From the NCBI GenBank assembly GCA_017418975.1, contig JAFOMG010000017.1, positions 372,001-436,000 of the forward strand: 64,000 bases of DNA, read 5' to 3'. The position numbers and the translations under genes are program-made. Position 1 is the stretch's first letter. Each line of letters opens with the position of its first letter. Below are positions 8,333-16,840 of this stretch, in pieces. This DNA is from Sphingomonas sp. Lineage in GTDB: Bacteria > Pseudomonadota > Alphaproteobacteria > Sphingomonadales > Sphingomonadaceae. The notes beneath the pieces were generated by a model, which saw only the letters and a list, made by a program, of their open reading frames with translations, ran no database searches and was not told where the DNA came from.

Positions 8333-9814
8333 CTAGGGCGCCTTCTCCAGCTTCTCGATCATCCGCGTCGCATTGTCGTTGGCCGGGTTGAGCACGAGCG
8401 AGCGCCGATATTCGGCGATGGCGCCGGGCTTGTCGCCGGTGGCGGCGATCGCCTCGGCCAGGCTGTCATGCGCGTTCCAGCTGTCTGGAAACTGCGCCGC
8501 GGCCCAGGCGAAGATGCTGCGCGCGGCCTTGGGGGACGCGGCGAGCAGGCGATAGCCCCAGGCGATCATGCGATCCTCGGTCAGGTGCAGTTCGGGGAAG
8601 CGCGCCCTGGTCGCCGCGATCGTGCCGGCGACATCGGCATAGCCGCTTTGCTCCAGCGCCGCTTCGAGCGCCTTCAGGCCGCGCGGCGGGCCGAACAGGG
8701 CCGCGTGGATCGCATCTGCGAGCGCCTGGCCGGTATTCTGCGCGCTGGCGCTGTTGGCGAGGACGACCGCGCCGTAGCGCCGTGCCGGATAGAAGTCGCA
8801 ATAGCTCGACTGGCCGAAGGTGCCGCCCGAATGGCGCAGATAGGTCTGGCTGTCGGCGGTCCTGGCGATCACCCAGTGGAAGCCGATCGCGCTCGTCTCG
8901 GGCGTGCCGAACAGCGGCTGGTGGGTGCGGGCGATGGCGGGGTCGCGCGCGGCGATCTGCGCCGCGACATAGCGCGCCATGTCCACCGCCGAATAGCGCA
9001 GGCCGCCCGCGGCGCGGATCGCCGGCGTGTCGAGCGGCGGTGCTTCGGCACCCTTGCTGTTGTAGCCGGTGGCGAGCAGGGCGGGCGGGACGGGGCCGCC
9101 GCCGGCGCGCATGCCCAGCGGCTTCTCGACGAAGCGGGCGAGCAGCGCGTCATAGGGCTGGCCGTAGAGGCGCTCGGCCAGCACCGCCTGGAGCTGCGAG
9201 GCGGTGTTGCTGTGGCGCGGCACGCGGCCGGGCACGTCGAGCAGCGTCACCGTCTTGAGATCGGGAAGGAAGCGCGCCGGGTCATAGCCCCTGAGCAGCT
9301 TCGACACTTCGGCGAAGAGTTGTTCGGGCGGCACCTTGCTGAGGAAGCCGCTCCAGTCGGGCAGATTGTCCTGCAGCGCCGAAGTGGTGGTGACCAGGTC
9401 GGCGATGCGGATCGGGCGGCCGTCGCGGACGAGATTGTCATAGCCCGGCGGCAGGTGCTTGCGGACATCGTCGTCGATCCGCGCGCGGCCCTCGCCGATC
9501 GCATGGGCGAGGAGCAGGCTGGTGAAGGTCTTGGAGATCGAGCCGATCTCATGGACGGAATGCTCGGTGACGGGGGCGTTGGTGGCACGCGAGAGCACGC
9601 CGGCATTGTAGAAGCGGGTGCTGCCGTCGCGGATCACCGCGACCGAGACGCCGGGCGCCTTGCCGCTCCGCACGAAATCATCGACCAGCGCCTGGACCGG
9701 ATCGGCCGCGGCGGCGCGGGCGATGCCGGGGAGCAGCGCCACGCCCGTGGCGGCCGGCACCAGCGCGAGGAGCCGGCGGCGGTTGAGATCGGCGGGCTGG
9801 TTCGAGTGCTGCAT
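8333..9814 (-). CDS. Serine hydrolase of the beta-lactamase/class C family, Tat-exported, with C-terminal TPR-like region
   Basis: This 493-residue protein has an N-terminal NRRRLLALVP stretch followed by a hydrophobic run and ARA, a good Tat signal. The nucleophile motif SxxK is SISK at residues 92-95. The second-motif position reads HSN instead of the usual YxN, and the third motif is HSGG in place of KTG. About 110 residues at the end have TPR-like helices (WNAHDSLAEAIAATGDKPGAIAEYRRSL). Such proteins are mostly esterases or peptidases acting on envelope or extracellular substrates; the substrate is unknown. The ATG at 9814 is preceded by GGGA at eight bases; a TTG at 9835 is a less likely start. 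Confidence 0.85.
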   Translation of the reverse strand: MQHSNQPADLNRRRLLALVPAATGVALLPGIARAAAADPVQALVDDFVRSGKAPGVSVAVIRDGSTRFYNAGVLSRATNAPVTEHSVHEIGSISKTFTSLLLAHAIGEGRARIDDDVRKHLPPGYDNLVRDGRPIRIADLVTTTSALQDNLPDWSGFLSKVPPEQLFAEVSKLLRGYDPARFLPDLKTVTLLDVPGRVPRHSNTASQLQAVLAERLYGQPYDALLARFVEKPLGMRAGGGPVPPALLATGYNSKGAEAPPLDTPAIRAAGGLRYSAVDMARYVAAQIAARDPAIARTHQPLFGTPETSAIGFHWVIARTADSQTYLRHSGGTFGQSSYCDFYPARRYGAVVLANSASAQNTGQALADAIHAALFGPPRGLKALEAALEQSGYADVAGTIAATRARFPELHLTEDRMIAWGYRLLAASPKAARSIFAWAAAQFPDSWNAHDSLAEAIAATGDKPGAIAEYRRSLVLNPANDNATRMIEKLEKAP

Positions 9815-9947
9815 GTGGTCATCCCTTCGCGGCAAGGGCTACAGATGTAGCGTGGCGGGTGTCAAGGGTGTTATGTGCGTGTAATACACGAAGGGCCTGG
9901 ACGTGCGCTTGGCCGCGCTATTTTCCCTATTTTCCGGGAAACGCGCT

Positions 9948-10388
9948 TCAATCCGCAATTTTCTTGCGCGGTGGCGCGGAGGAGGGCGGCCCGCCGTTGA
10001 GCGCGGCCATGGCCAGGCGAAAATCGAGGCGATGATGCGTGCCGACCTGCTTGCCCTTATAGTAGCGTGGCGTGGTGATGCCACCGGTGGCGCGCTCCAG
10101 CGCTTTATCGAAGGCGTCGGCATAGCCGATTGCGAGCGCGAGATCCCAGGCGGCAGCGAAGCTCTCCGCGCCGGGGCGATCGCGGAGTTGATAGGCCGAG
10201 CGCTTGGTCATTCCGACGGCTCGGGCGGCGTGGAGCACGGAGCCCATTGCCGCGAGCGCAGTGACGAAATCGCGCTGGCGGCGCTCGGTCCATCCATCGG
10301 CGCGGCGCCGTTCGAAGGGAACGGGCGTAAAGGCCAGGGCGCCGGGCTCCTCGGCTTCGGGCGGATCGGGGAAGGGGAATATGGGCAT
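9948..10388 (-). CDS. Helix-turn-helix protein of unknown role
   Basis: This 146-residue protein starts with a Pro-rich segment (FPFPDPPEAEEPG). A helical DNA-binding-like core follows: WTERRQRDFVTALAAMGSVL and AARAVGMTKRSAYQLRDRPG look like a helix-turn-helix. The tail is basic (PPRKKIAD). I have seen this architecture often in sphingomonad genomes as an uncharacterised protein and cannot name its target. It lies 41 bases behind the PIN toxin gene on the same strand and may be part of the same accessory patch. A longer reading frame through this region is a shadow. Confidence 0.6.
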   Translation of the reverse strand: MPIFPFPDPPEAEEPGALAFTPVPFERRRADGWTERRQRDFVTALAAMGSVLHAARAVGMTKRSAYQLRDRPGAESFAAAWDLALAIGYADAFDKALERATGGITTPRYYKGKQVGTHHRLDFRLAMAALNGGPPSSAPPRKKIAD

Positions 10389-10429
10389 CCACCAGGGTAG
10401 ATCAGGTGAAATCCTACATTGGAAGGGGC

Positions 10430-10852
10430 TCAGAGCGCCTCGACCGGCACGCCGAGCTGGAGCGCGGCGTCGGCCATCTGGGTGTCGAAGGTGACGAGGC
10501 GCAGGCCACCGCTTTCGGCAATGGCTATATGGAGCGCATCTCCGGCGCGCAGGCCCAGATCGGGCCGATCGAGAAAGCGCGTGGCGGTTTCGAAATGTTC
10601 GGGAATGATGGCGATATCGGCGAGGCTGGCATCCCGAAGTCGGCGCCAGTTGTTCCAGGCGACGACCCGGTCTTCCATCGAATAGGCGCCGGTGCGCACC
10701 TTGATTGAAAGCGCGCTGGCGACTTCGGTACCGGTCCAGCCGCTGCACAGGATCGGATCGACGGCATGCTCGTCGAGCCATTGCCACATCGCCTCGCTAT
10801 GCACTTCTTGCGCTATCGCGGCGACGGCGGCGGAAGCGTCGAGGTAGAACAT
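10430..10852 (-). CDS. vapC: PIN-domain toxin (VapC family)
   Basis: This 140-residue protein is a complete PIN domain with the acidic metal-binding set D5 (FYLDAS), E43 (GTEVASAL), D105 (RAGDALHIA) and D123 (TFDTQMA). VapC toxins are magnesium-dependent RNases that usually cleave tRNA or rRNA when freed from the antitoxin. The ATG at 10852 overlaps the antitoxin stop by one base (TGATG); a TTG one codon earlier is not needed. All four acids are present, so it looks active. Confidence 0.88.
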   Translation of the reverse strand: MFYLDASAAVAAIAQEVHSEAMWQWLDEHAVDPILCSGWTGTEVASALSIKVRTGAYSMEDRVVAWNNWRRLRDASLADIAIIPEHFETATRFLDRPDLGLRAGDALHIAIAESGGLRLVTFDTQMADAALQLGVPVEAL

Positions 10853-11091
10853 CAATACCCGCTGTCGCGCATCTTGCGGATCACCTCGGCGCCACTCTCA
10901 TGCTGATAGGGGACCTTGCTGGCAGCAACCCGCAGCGCCGCGACATCGACTGGCTTCTTCTCGGGCAGGGGAGGGATAAGCCGCGCAGCAGGCTTGCCAC
11001 GCCGGACGATCTCGATGCTCTCGCCCGCCTCGACCCGATCGACGATCTCGCTGAGGCGCGCCTTGGCGTCGGCTAGGTTGATGCGTTCCAT
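10852..11091 (-). CDS. vapB: Phd/YefM-type antitoxin paired with the PIN toxin
   Basis: This 79-residue protein has the N-terminal Phd/YefM pattern MERINLADAKARLSEIVDRVEAGESIEIV followed by RRGKPAARLIPP (shown in part), the usual DNA-binding half. The C-terminal half should bind and block the toxin. The chosen ATG gives the canonical family length; GGAG lies somewhat far (13 bases) upstream. The gene is coupled to the toxin by a one-base stop/start overlap. Such modules normally repress their own promoter. Confidence 0.82.
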   Translation of the reverse strand: MERINLADAKARLSEIVDRVEAGESIEIVRRGKPAARLIPPLPEKKPVDVAALRVAASKVPYQHESGAEVIRKMRDSGY

Positions 11092-11150
11092 GACGGCGGC
11101 GGGGCTCCTGACTAGGTTGGTGACTATATCAGAATTCGGCTGAACAAAAG

Positions 11151-11864
11151 CTATAGAATTAATTCGTGATTGCTGACTTCCCACGCCTTGAGGTCGCGGT
11201 AACAGGCTTCCACTTCGGTCGGCGCGGATACCTTTATTACCATGAACGCACTTCCCAATGCTCTGTAAAAATAGCTCGGAACCTGCTCTTCGTAAGCGAA
11301 GCGCGGAATGGGATCGCGTATTCCGTCCAGAAAAAAATTAGGGGGTGGCCCCTTGACCATCGCCATGATGGGAGCCGATCTTGCGTGGATGTAGTCAGAG
11401 TAGGCCTGATGTATTTCGCGTCCTACGCGATCCGCACTTGACGGGTCACTCAATCCACCACGCCGATTAACGAAGGCTCGAATTTTCTTGCGTTGGATGG
11501 TCGGAGGGCCATCGGCGTCGCTCTCTCGCCAAAAATATTCGAGATATCGTCTGTGATTTTCGGTCCAATCGGAGTGGATTAAGCCGAGAGATATGAACGA
11601 AACGTCCTCGGATATTTCATCTAGAACTCGAAATAGTACCCCGACTTCTTGCAGAAATCCTGCGGAAAGCAATATGCTTAAGCTCTTTAGTCCGGTAATT
11701 TGGCGAGCCAACTTCTGTAGTAAAGCCTGCTGCGGAAGCTTTTCAACGTAACGCCATTTATAGTGGCCTTCCCAAGGAACCCATTGCGGAGGCGGAGTAC
11801 GCCTTTCGGCTACGCGAAAGTAATGTTCGCAAAGCTTGAGAGCATCCATGCATTGGGCTTGCAA
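11151..11864 (-). CDS. AT-rich gene of unknown function, probably acquired
   Basis: This 237-residue protein appears mostly helical, with no signal peptide and no recognised catalytic motif. Conserved-looking blocks include FLQEVGVLFRVLDEISED and YSDYIHARSAPIMAM. The start is a TTG with a perfect GAGGAGG five bases upstream, which settles it. Three 60-base lines I counted are 42-48% GC against roughly two thirds for the neighbours, strong evidence of recent transfer. It lies 59 bases upstream of the antitoxin gene on the same strand and could be transcribed with it. I cannot name a family; resemblance to DUF5677-like helical proteins is only an impression. Confidence 0.65.
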   Translation of the reverse strand: MQAQCMDALKLCEHYFRVAERRTPPPQWVPWEGHYKWRYVEKLPQQALLQKLARQITGLKSLSILLSAGFLQEVGVLFRVLDEISEDVSFISLGLIHSDWTENHRRYLEYFWRESDADGPPTIQRKKIRAFVNRRGGLSDPSSADRVGREIHQAYSDYIHARSAPIMAMVKGPPPNFFLDGIRDPIPRFAYEEQVPSYFYRALGSAFMVIKVSAPTEVEACYRDLKAWEVSNHELIL

Positions 11865-11874
11865 CAGTACCTCC

Positions 11875-14196
11875 TCACCCCACCGTCACAAACGAATCCA
11901 TCACCCGCTTCCGCCCGGCCTGCTCGAAGTCGATCTCGAGCTTGTTCCCCTCGATCTCCGCGATCACGCCATAGCCGAACTTCTGGTGGAACACGCGCAT
12001 CCCCAGCGACAGGTCGTCGCGCGGCTTGGCGCCGAAGCTCACCGCCGAGGCGCGGCTTTCCACCACGCGGGCCGGCTCGCGGCTGAACGTCCGCGAAGTG
12101 AAGCCGCCGCCCGGATTCTTCACGTCCACGCCCCCCGAAACCCCGGCGGCGCGCTGCCAGCCCGGGCCTCGCCCGGTCCCCCGCGACACATCGGCGAAGG
12201 GATCGCTGCGCTCGCTCCAGTTCGCCTGCCATAGCGATGCCCCGCCGGTCATCGTGCTCTCGCTCTCGACATGCGCCTCGGGCAGCTCGGCGACGAAGCG
12301 GCTCGGGATGCTCGAGTTCCACTGGCCATAGATGCGCCGATTGGCGGCGTGGAGGATGGTCGCGCGGCGCCGGGCGCGGGTGATCGCGACATAGGCCAGG
12401 CGGCGCTCCTCCTCGAGCGAGGCCAGCCCGCCCTCGTCCAGCGCCCGCTGCGAGGGAAAGATGCCTTCCTCCCAGCCCGCCAGGAACACGGTGTCGAACT
12501 CCAGCCCCTTGGCGGCATGGATCGTCATGATCGTCACCTTGGGCTCGTCGCGCTGCCCCTCATTGTCCATGACGAGGCTGACATGCTCGAGGAACGCGCC
12601 GAGCGTCTCATATTCCTCCATCGCGCGGACGAGCTCGTTGAGGTTCTCGAGCCGGCCGGCGGCCTCGGCGGTGCGGTCGGCCTGCCACATCGCGGTATAG
12701 CCGCTCTCGTCGAGGATGATGCGGGCAAGGTCCGGGTGCTGGAGGTCGTTGCCCATGCCGCGCCAGCGCGCCATGTCGCCGACCAGGTTGCCGAGCGCGC
12801 GGCGGGCCTGGGGCGTCAGCTCGTCGGTATCGAGGATGCGCGCCGCCGCCACGGTGAGCGGGATGCCCTCCGCCCGCGCATATTGGTGGACCTTCGCCAG
12901 CGCCTTGTCGCCCAGGCCGCGCTTGGGAACGTTGACGATGCGCTCGAAGGCGAGGTCGTCCGCCGGCTGCGCCACGACGCGGAGATAGGCGAGCGCGTCG
13001 CGGATCTCCTGGCGCTCGTAGAAGCGGAAGCCGCCGATGATGCGATAGGGCAGGCCGATCGCGATGAACCGGTCCTCGAACTCGCGCGTCTGGTGCTGGG
13101 CGCGGACCAGGATCGCCATGTCGTCCAGGCTCATGCCGCCGCGCTGGGCGCCCTCGATCTCCTCGCCGACGCGGCGCGCCTCCTCGGGCCCGTCCCACAC
13201 GCCGAGCACCTTGACCTTCTCGCCCTCGGCCTTGTCGGTCCACAGCGTCTTGCCGAGGCGGCCGCTATTGTTGGCGATCACGCCCGAGGCGGCGGCGAGG
13301 ATGTGCGGCGTCGAGCGGTAATTCTGCTCGAGCCGGATCACCTTGGCGCCGGGGAAGTCCTTCTCGAACTTCAGGATGTTCTCCACCAGCGCGCCGCGCC
13401 AGCTGTAGATCGACTGGTCGTCGTCGCCGACGCAGCAGATGTTCTTGCGCTCCTGGGCGAGCAGGCGGAGCCAGAGATACTGGACGGCGTTGGTGTCCTG
13501 ATACTCGTCGACCAGGATGTAGCGGAAGCGCTGCTGATAGCTCTCCAGCACGTCGCGGTGGGTCTTGAGGATCACCAGCATGTGGAGGAGCAGGTCGCCG
13601 AAGTCGCAGGCGTTCAGCGCCTTCAGCCGCTCCTGGTAGAGATGGTAGAGCGCGGCGCCGCGGCCGTTCGCATAGCGCTCGGACTCGCCCGCGCCGATCT
13701 CGGCGGGAGTCAGGCCCTTGTTCTTCCATTCGTCGATCAGCCCGGCGAGCTGGCGCGCGGGCCAGCGCTTCTCGTCGAGGTCCGCCGCCAGGATCAGCTG
13801 CTTGATCAGGCGGAGCTGGTCGTCGGTGTCGAGGATGGTGAAGTTGGATTGCAGGCCGACCAGCTCGGCATGGCGGCGCAGCATCTTGGCGCCGATCGCG
13901 TGGAAGGTGCCGAGCCAGGGCATGCCCTCCACCGCGGCGCCGACCAGCCGGCCGACGCGCTCCTTCATCTCGCGCGCCGCCTTGTTGGTGAAGGTCACCG
14001 CCAGGATCTCGCTGGGATAGGCGCGGCGCGTCCACAGCAGATGGGCGAGGCGGGCGGTGAGCGCCGCGGTCTTGCCCGTGCCCGCGCCGGCCAGGACGAG
14101 CACCGGCCCCTCGGCCGTCAGCACCGCCTCGCGCTGGGGCGGGTTCAGGCCCTGGAGATAGGGGGCGTTGGCATCGGTCTCGACGGGCACGGTCAT
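11875..14196 (-). CDS. uvrD: UvrD/PcrA-type superfamily 1 DNA helicase
   Basis: This 773-residue ATP-dependent 3'-5' helicase has Walker A GAGTGKT at residues 37-43 and Walker B DEYQDTN. It also has QSIYSWRGA, QNYRST, the motif block IMTIHAAKGLEFDTVFLAGW, and VAITRARRRATIL. A Tudor-like tail (MRVFHQKFGYGVI, EIDFEQAGRKRV) closes the protein, as in PcrA/UvrD. It acts in nucleotide excision and mismatch repair and in removing proteins from DNA. The ATG chosen gives the standard UvrD N-terminus (LNPPQREAV); the much longer open frame upstream is not part of it. No clear ribosome binding site is visible. Confidence 0.95.
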   Translation of the reverse strand: MTVPVETDANAPYLQGLNPPQREAVLTAEGPVLVLAGAGTGKTAALTARLAHLLWTRRAYPSEILAVTFTNKAAREMKERVGRLVGAAVEGMPWLGTFHAIGAKMLRRHAELVGLQSNFTILDTDDQLRLIKQLILAADLDEKRWPARQLAGLIDEWKNKGLTPAEIGAGESERYANGRGAALYHLYQERLKALNACDFGDLLLHMLVILKTHRDVLESYQQRFRYILVDEYQDTNAVQYLWLRLLAQERKNICCVGDDDQSIYSWRGALVENILKFEKDFPGAKVIRLEQNYRSTPHILAAASGVIANNSGRLGKTLWTDKAEGEKVKVLGVWDGPEEARRVGEEIEGAQRGGMSLDDMAILVRAQHQTREFEDRFIAIGLPYRIIGGFRFYERQEIRDALAYLRVVAQPADDLAFERIVNVPKRGLGDKALAKVHQYARAEGIPLTVAAARILDTDELTPQARRALGNLVGDMARWRGMGNDLQHPDLARIILDESGYTAMWQADRTAEAAGRLENLNELVRAMEEYETLGAFLEHVSLVMDNEGQRDEPKVTIMTIHAAKGLEFDTVFLAGWEEGIFPSQRALDEGGLASLEEERRLAYVAITRARRRATILHAANRRIYGQWNSSIPSRFVAELPEAHVESESTMTGGASLWQANWSERSDPFADVSRGTGRGPGWQRAAGVSGGVDVKNPGGGFTSRTFSREPARVVESRASAVSFGAKPRDDLSLGMRVFHQKFGYGVIAEIEGNKLEIDFEQAGRKRVMDSFVTVG

Positions 14197-14295
14197 CCGC
14201 GAACAGGTAGGGAACGCGGGCAGGCGAGGCAATGGTGGATTGCCAGCGGTGCGCGATCCTGTGATCGTCGCCTCCGGACGATCGGGGAGAGACGG

Positions 14296-14466
14296 ATGGA
14301 CTGGAAGCTGCTCGAGGAACGGCTCGCGCTGCTCAAGCGGGAACATGTCGCGGGCGAAGAGCGGCTGAAGACGCTCGACTCGCAGATCGCCGAGCTGAAG
14401 CGGACGCAGCTGCGCATCGCCGGGGCGATCCAGGTGCTCGAGGAGCTGATGCGGGAGCTGGGCTGA
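14296..14466 (+). CDS. Small coiled-coil protein, 56 residues
   Basis: This 56-residue peptide is almost entirely one amphipathic helix with heptad spacing (LLEERLALLKREH, LKTLDSQIAELKRTQL, IQVLEELMREL). GGGGAGAG lies before the ATG at good spacing. It is divergent from the UvrD gene, 99 bases away. I do not recognise it. The heptads suggest homo-oligomerisation or partner binding in the cytoplasm. Confidence 0.6.
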   Translation: MDWKLLEERLALLKREHVAGEERLKTLDSQIAELKRTQLRIAGAIQVLEELMRELG

Positions 14467-14567
14467 GCCTGGAAACAATATCGCTGGCAATGGAAACATT
14501 TCAGCAATAATATCCTCGCGTCGCCGGGAGGATTCGGCGACGGCAATGCCTGTCGTGGGGGCTTGGC

Positions 14568-15065
14568 ATGGGGATGATCGTTCGAACCGGCGCGACCGGA
14601 CTGGCGGTGGGGATGATCCTTGCCGCGATGCCGGCGGGGGCGCAGACCGTCGCCGCGGCCCAGGCCGCCTATCTGGTGCTGCAGCCCGAGATCCGCGTGA
14701 AGACCGAGGAACGGGCATCGGGCCTGTGGCTGCGCACCTCGGCGACCGTGCGCGGCAGCAACGAGAGCTGGCGGGCCGACGAGACGCGCTCCACTTACGG
14801 CTTCTCGCTCCAGAAGGAAGTGGTCGAGCATGCCTGGCTGGGCCTGAGCGCCTATGCCCAGGCACCGCGTTTCGATGCCGATCGCGGCGTGGTGCGCGAT
14901 GCGCGGCATTATGCCGGCGCGCGGTTGAGCTTCGAGGCGTCGGACCATGTCGAGCTGGGCTTCGCCTGGCTGCGGCGGCTGCGCGGGCGCGGGTTCATGA
15001 GCCTGCCCGGCGGTAATCGCGGCATCAAGCCCGGGCCCAAGGCCTATATGCAGGTCCATTTCTGA
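14568..15065 (+). CDS. Exported beta-strand-rich protein, probable outer membrane or periplasmic
   Basis: This 165-residue protein has a signal peptide ending AGA-Q (about residues 1-25). The rest has amphipathic strands typical of small outer-membrane barrels or autotransporter-like fragments (GLWLRTSATVRGS, GFSLQKEVVEHAWLGLSAYAQ, ARLSFEASDHVELGFAWLRRL) and ends in VHF, with an aromatic last residue as in outer-membrane proteins. I do not recognise a family. A GGAAACA direct repeat 21 bases apart and an AT-rich patch lie just upstream (14470-14515). Confidence 0.6.
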   Translation: MGMIVRTGATGLAVGMILAAMPAGAQTVAAAQAAYLVLQPEIRVKTEERASGLWLRTSATVRGSNESWRADETRSTYGFSLQKEVVEHAWLGLSAYAQAPRFDADRGVVRDARHYAGARLSFEASDHVELGFAWLRRLRGRGFMSLPGGNRGIKPGPKAYMQVHF

Positions 15066-15095
15066 GACGCTGCATTTCGACGCGATCCTTCGCCA

Positions 15096-15124
15096 TGTCA
15101 TGCGTTTGTCATATGGCTGTCACA
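15096..15124 (+). promoter_or_regulatory. PHO box (three 11-base repeats) before the phosphate carrier gene
   Basis: TGTCAT occurs at 15096 and 15107 and TGTCAC at 15118, each exactly 11 bases apart. The last two units match the PhoB consensus (TGTCAT, five bases, TGTCAC) almost perfectly. The box ends 25 bases before the start codon of the PiT gene, so the leader must be very short or the box overlaps the core promoter, as usual for PhoB activation. Confidence 0.8.
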
Positions 15125-15149
15125 CCCTCCGGCCAGAGGCGCGCACATC

Positions 15150-16793
15150 ATGGCATCACTCGCTCTGGACCAAGCCCAGCCGGTCGACGAACCGCAGCCG
15201 GGCCCCCGATTCGACTATAAGACCCATCCCCTCGCCAAGCTGCTCTTCGCGGCGATCCTGGTGGGCGGACTGGCCTTTGCCGGCTGGAGCGTGCTGACCG
15301 ACACGCGCGGCGTGGGGGAGGAGCTCGCCACCGGCGTGTTCCTGTTCCTCGCGCTGGCGCTGCTGATCGCGCTGGGCTTCGAGTTCGTGAACGGCTTCCA
15401 CGATACCGCCAACGCCGTGGCGACGGTGATCTACACCAATTCGATGCCCGCCCATTTTGCGGTGATCTGGTCGGGATTCTGGAATTTCCTGGGCGTGATG
15501 CTGTCGAGCGGCGCGGTCGCCTATTCGATCATCACGCTGCTGCCGGTGGACCTGATCCTCAACGTCGGCTCGGCGTCCGGCTTCGCGATGATCTTCGCGC
15601 TGCTGCTCGCGGCGGTGCTGTGGAACCTCGGCACCTGGTATGTCGGCTTGCCCAATTCCTCCTCGCACACGCTGATCGGCTCGGTGCTGGGCGTGGGCCT
15701 GGCCAACCAGCTGATCCAGGCCGGCTCGCGCGGCGGCACCGCCGGCGTCGACTGGAGCCAGGCGCAGAAGGTGCTCACCGGCCTGTGGATGGCGCCGCTG
15801 ATCGGCTTCTTCGCGGCCGTGCTGCTGCTGCTCGTCATGCGCGCGGTGCTGCGCAACCCGAAGCTCTACACCTCGCCGATGCCGCACACCGCGCCGCCGC
15901 TCGGCATCCGCAGCGCGCTGATCTTCACCTGTACCGCGGTCTCGTTCAGCCATGGCTCGAACGACGGGCAGAAGGGCATGGGCCTGATCATGCTGATCCT
16001 GATCGGCTGCGCCCCGACCGCCTATGCGCTCAACCGCACCCTGCCGGCGAGCGCGACTCCGGCCTTCGTCCAGACCGCCAACACCGCTTCGGCCGCGTTC
16101 GACGCGCATAGCCGCGGGCTGCCCGACATGGCGCCGGTCCAGGCCCGCGCCGTGCTAACCACTGCGCTCCAGCAGCGCAAGGCGGAGAGCCCGCAGGTGT
16201 TCGCCGCGCTCGAGAGCCTGTCGAAGGACCTTACCGCGCGCGTCCAGGGCTTCGGATCGCTGAGCAAGGTGCCGGCGGAGGCCACCGGCAATGTCCGCAA
16301 CGACATGTATCTGGTGCTCGACACGACCAAGCTCGCCACCAAGAAGCCCGATGGCTATCAGCCCGCCGAGCTCAAGGCGCTGACCGAGTATCAGAAGAGC
16401 CTGGAGGCCGGCACGCGCTTCATTCCGCTCTGGGTGAAGATCGTCGTCGCGCTGGCGCTCGGCCTTGGCACCATGATCGGGTGGAAGCGAATCGTCGTCA
16501 CCGTCGGCGAGAAGATCGGCAAGCAGCACATGACCTATGCCATGGGCGCCTCGGCCGAGCTGGTGGCGGCGGGTACCATCCTGGCGGCCGATCGCTTCGG
16601 CCTGCCGGTATCGACCACGCACATCCTGTCCTCCGGCGTGGCGGGTGCCTCGGTGGCGAGCGGCGCGGGCCTGCAGGCGCGCACGGTGCGCAACCTGGCG
16701 CTGGCCTGGCTGCTCACCCTGCCGGCGGCGATGCTGCTCTCGGGCGGGCTCTACTGGCTGATGCTCAGCGCGGTGCGGGCGCTGGGGCTGTAG
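15150..16793 (+). CDS. pit: Inorganic phosphate transporter, PiT family
   Basis: This 547-residue inner-membrane protein has the PiT signature in both halves: FVNGFHDTANAVAT near residue 85 and GASAELVAAGTIL with PVSTTHILSSG near residue 480. PNSSSHTLIGS and SFSHGSNDGQKG are also present. It imports phosphate (as metal-phosphate) with protons. A hydrophilic insertion of about 130 residues (roughly 290-430) splits the two halves, as in the long PitA subgroup. It is not followed by a PhoU-like gene. The PHO box directly upstream predicts induction under phosphate limitation, which is less usual for PiT than for Pst systems. Confidence 0.93.
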   Translation: MASLALDQAQPVDEPQPGPRFDYKTHPLAKLLFAAILVGGLAFAGWSVLTDTRGVGEELATGVFLFLALALLIALGFEFVNGFHDTANAVATVIYTNSMPAHFAVIWSGFWNFLGVMLSSGAVAYSIITLLPVDLILNVGSASGFAMIFALLLAAVLWNLGTWYVGLPNSSSHTLIGSVLGVGLANQLIQAGSRGGTAGVDWSQAQKVLTGLWMAPLIGFFAAVLLLLVMRAVLRNPKLYTSPMPHTAPPLGIRSALIFTCTAVSFSHGSNDGQKGMGLIMLILIGCAPTAYALNRTLPASATPAFVQTANTASAAFDAHSRGLPDMAPVQARAVLTTALQQRKAESPQVFAALESLSKDLTARVQGFGSLSKVPAEATGNVRNDMYLVLDTTKLATKKPDGYQPAELKALTEYQKSLEAGTRFIPLWVKIVVALALGLGTMIGWKRIVVTVGEKIGKQHMTYAMGASAELVAAGTILAADRFGLPVSTTHILSSGVAGASVASGAGLQARTVRNLALAWLLTLPAAMLLSGGLYWLMLSAVRALGL

Positions 16794-16840
16794 GCGGCGC
16801 GCTCCATTCGGTGCCTGCCGCTTCCTGACCGATGGCGGCT

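Noticed and set aside
9948..11864. An integrative element or full defence island
   Set aside because: No integrase, tRNA, attachment repeats or known defence gene were found; only one gene is clearly foreign by composition.
12271..14466. A 731-codon plus-strand frame opposite the UvrD gene
   Set aside because: It mirrors UvrD codons, has no domain, and only its last 56 codons (14296-14466) look like a real small gene.
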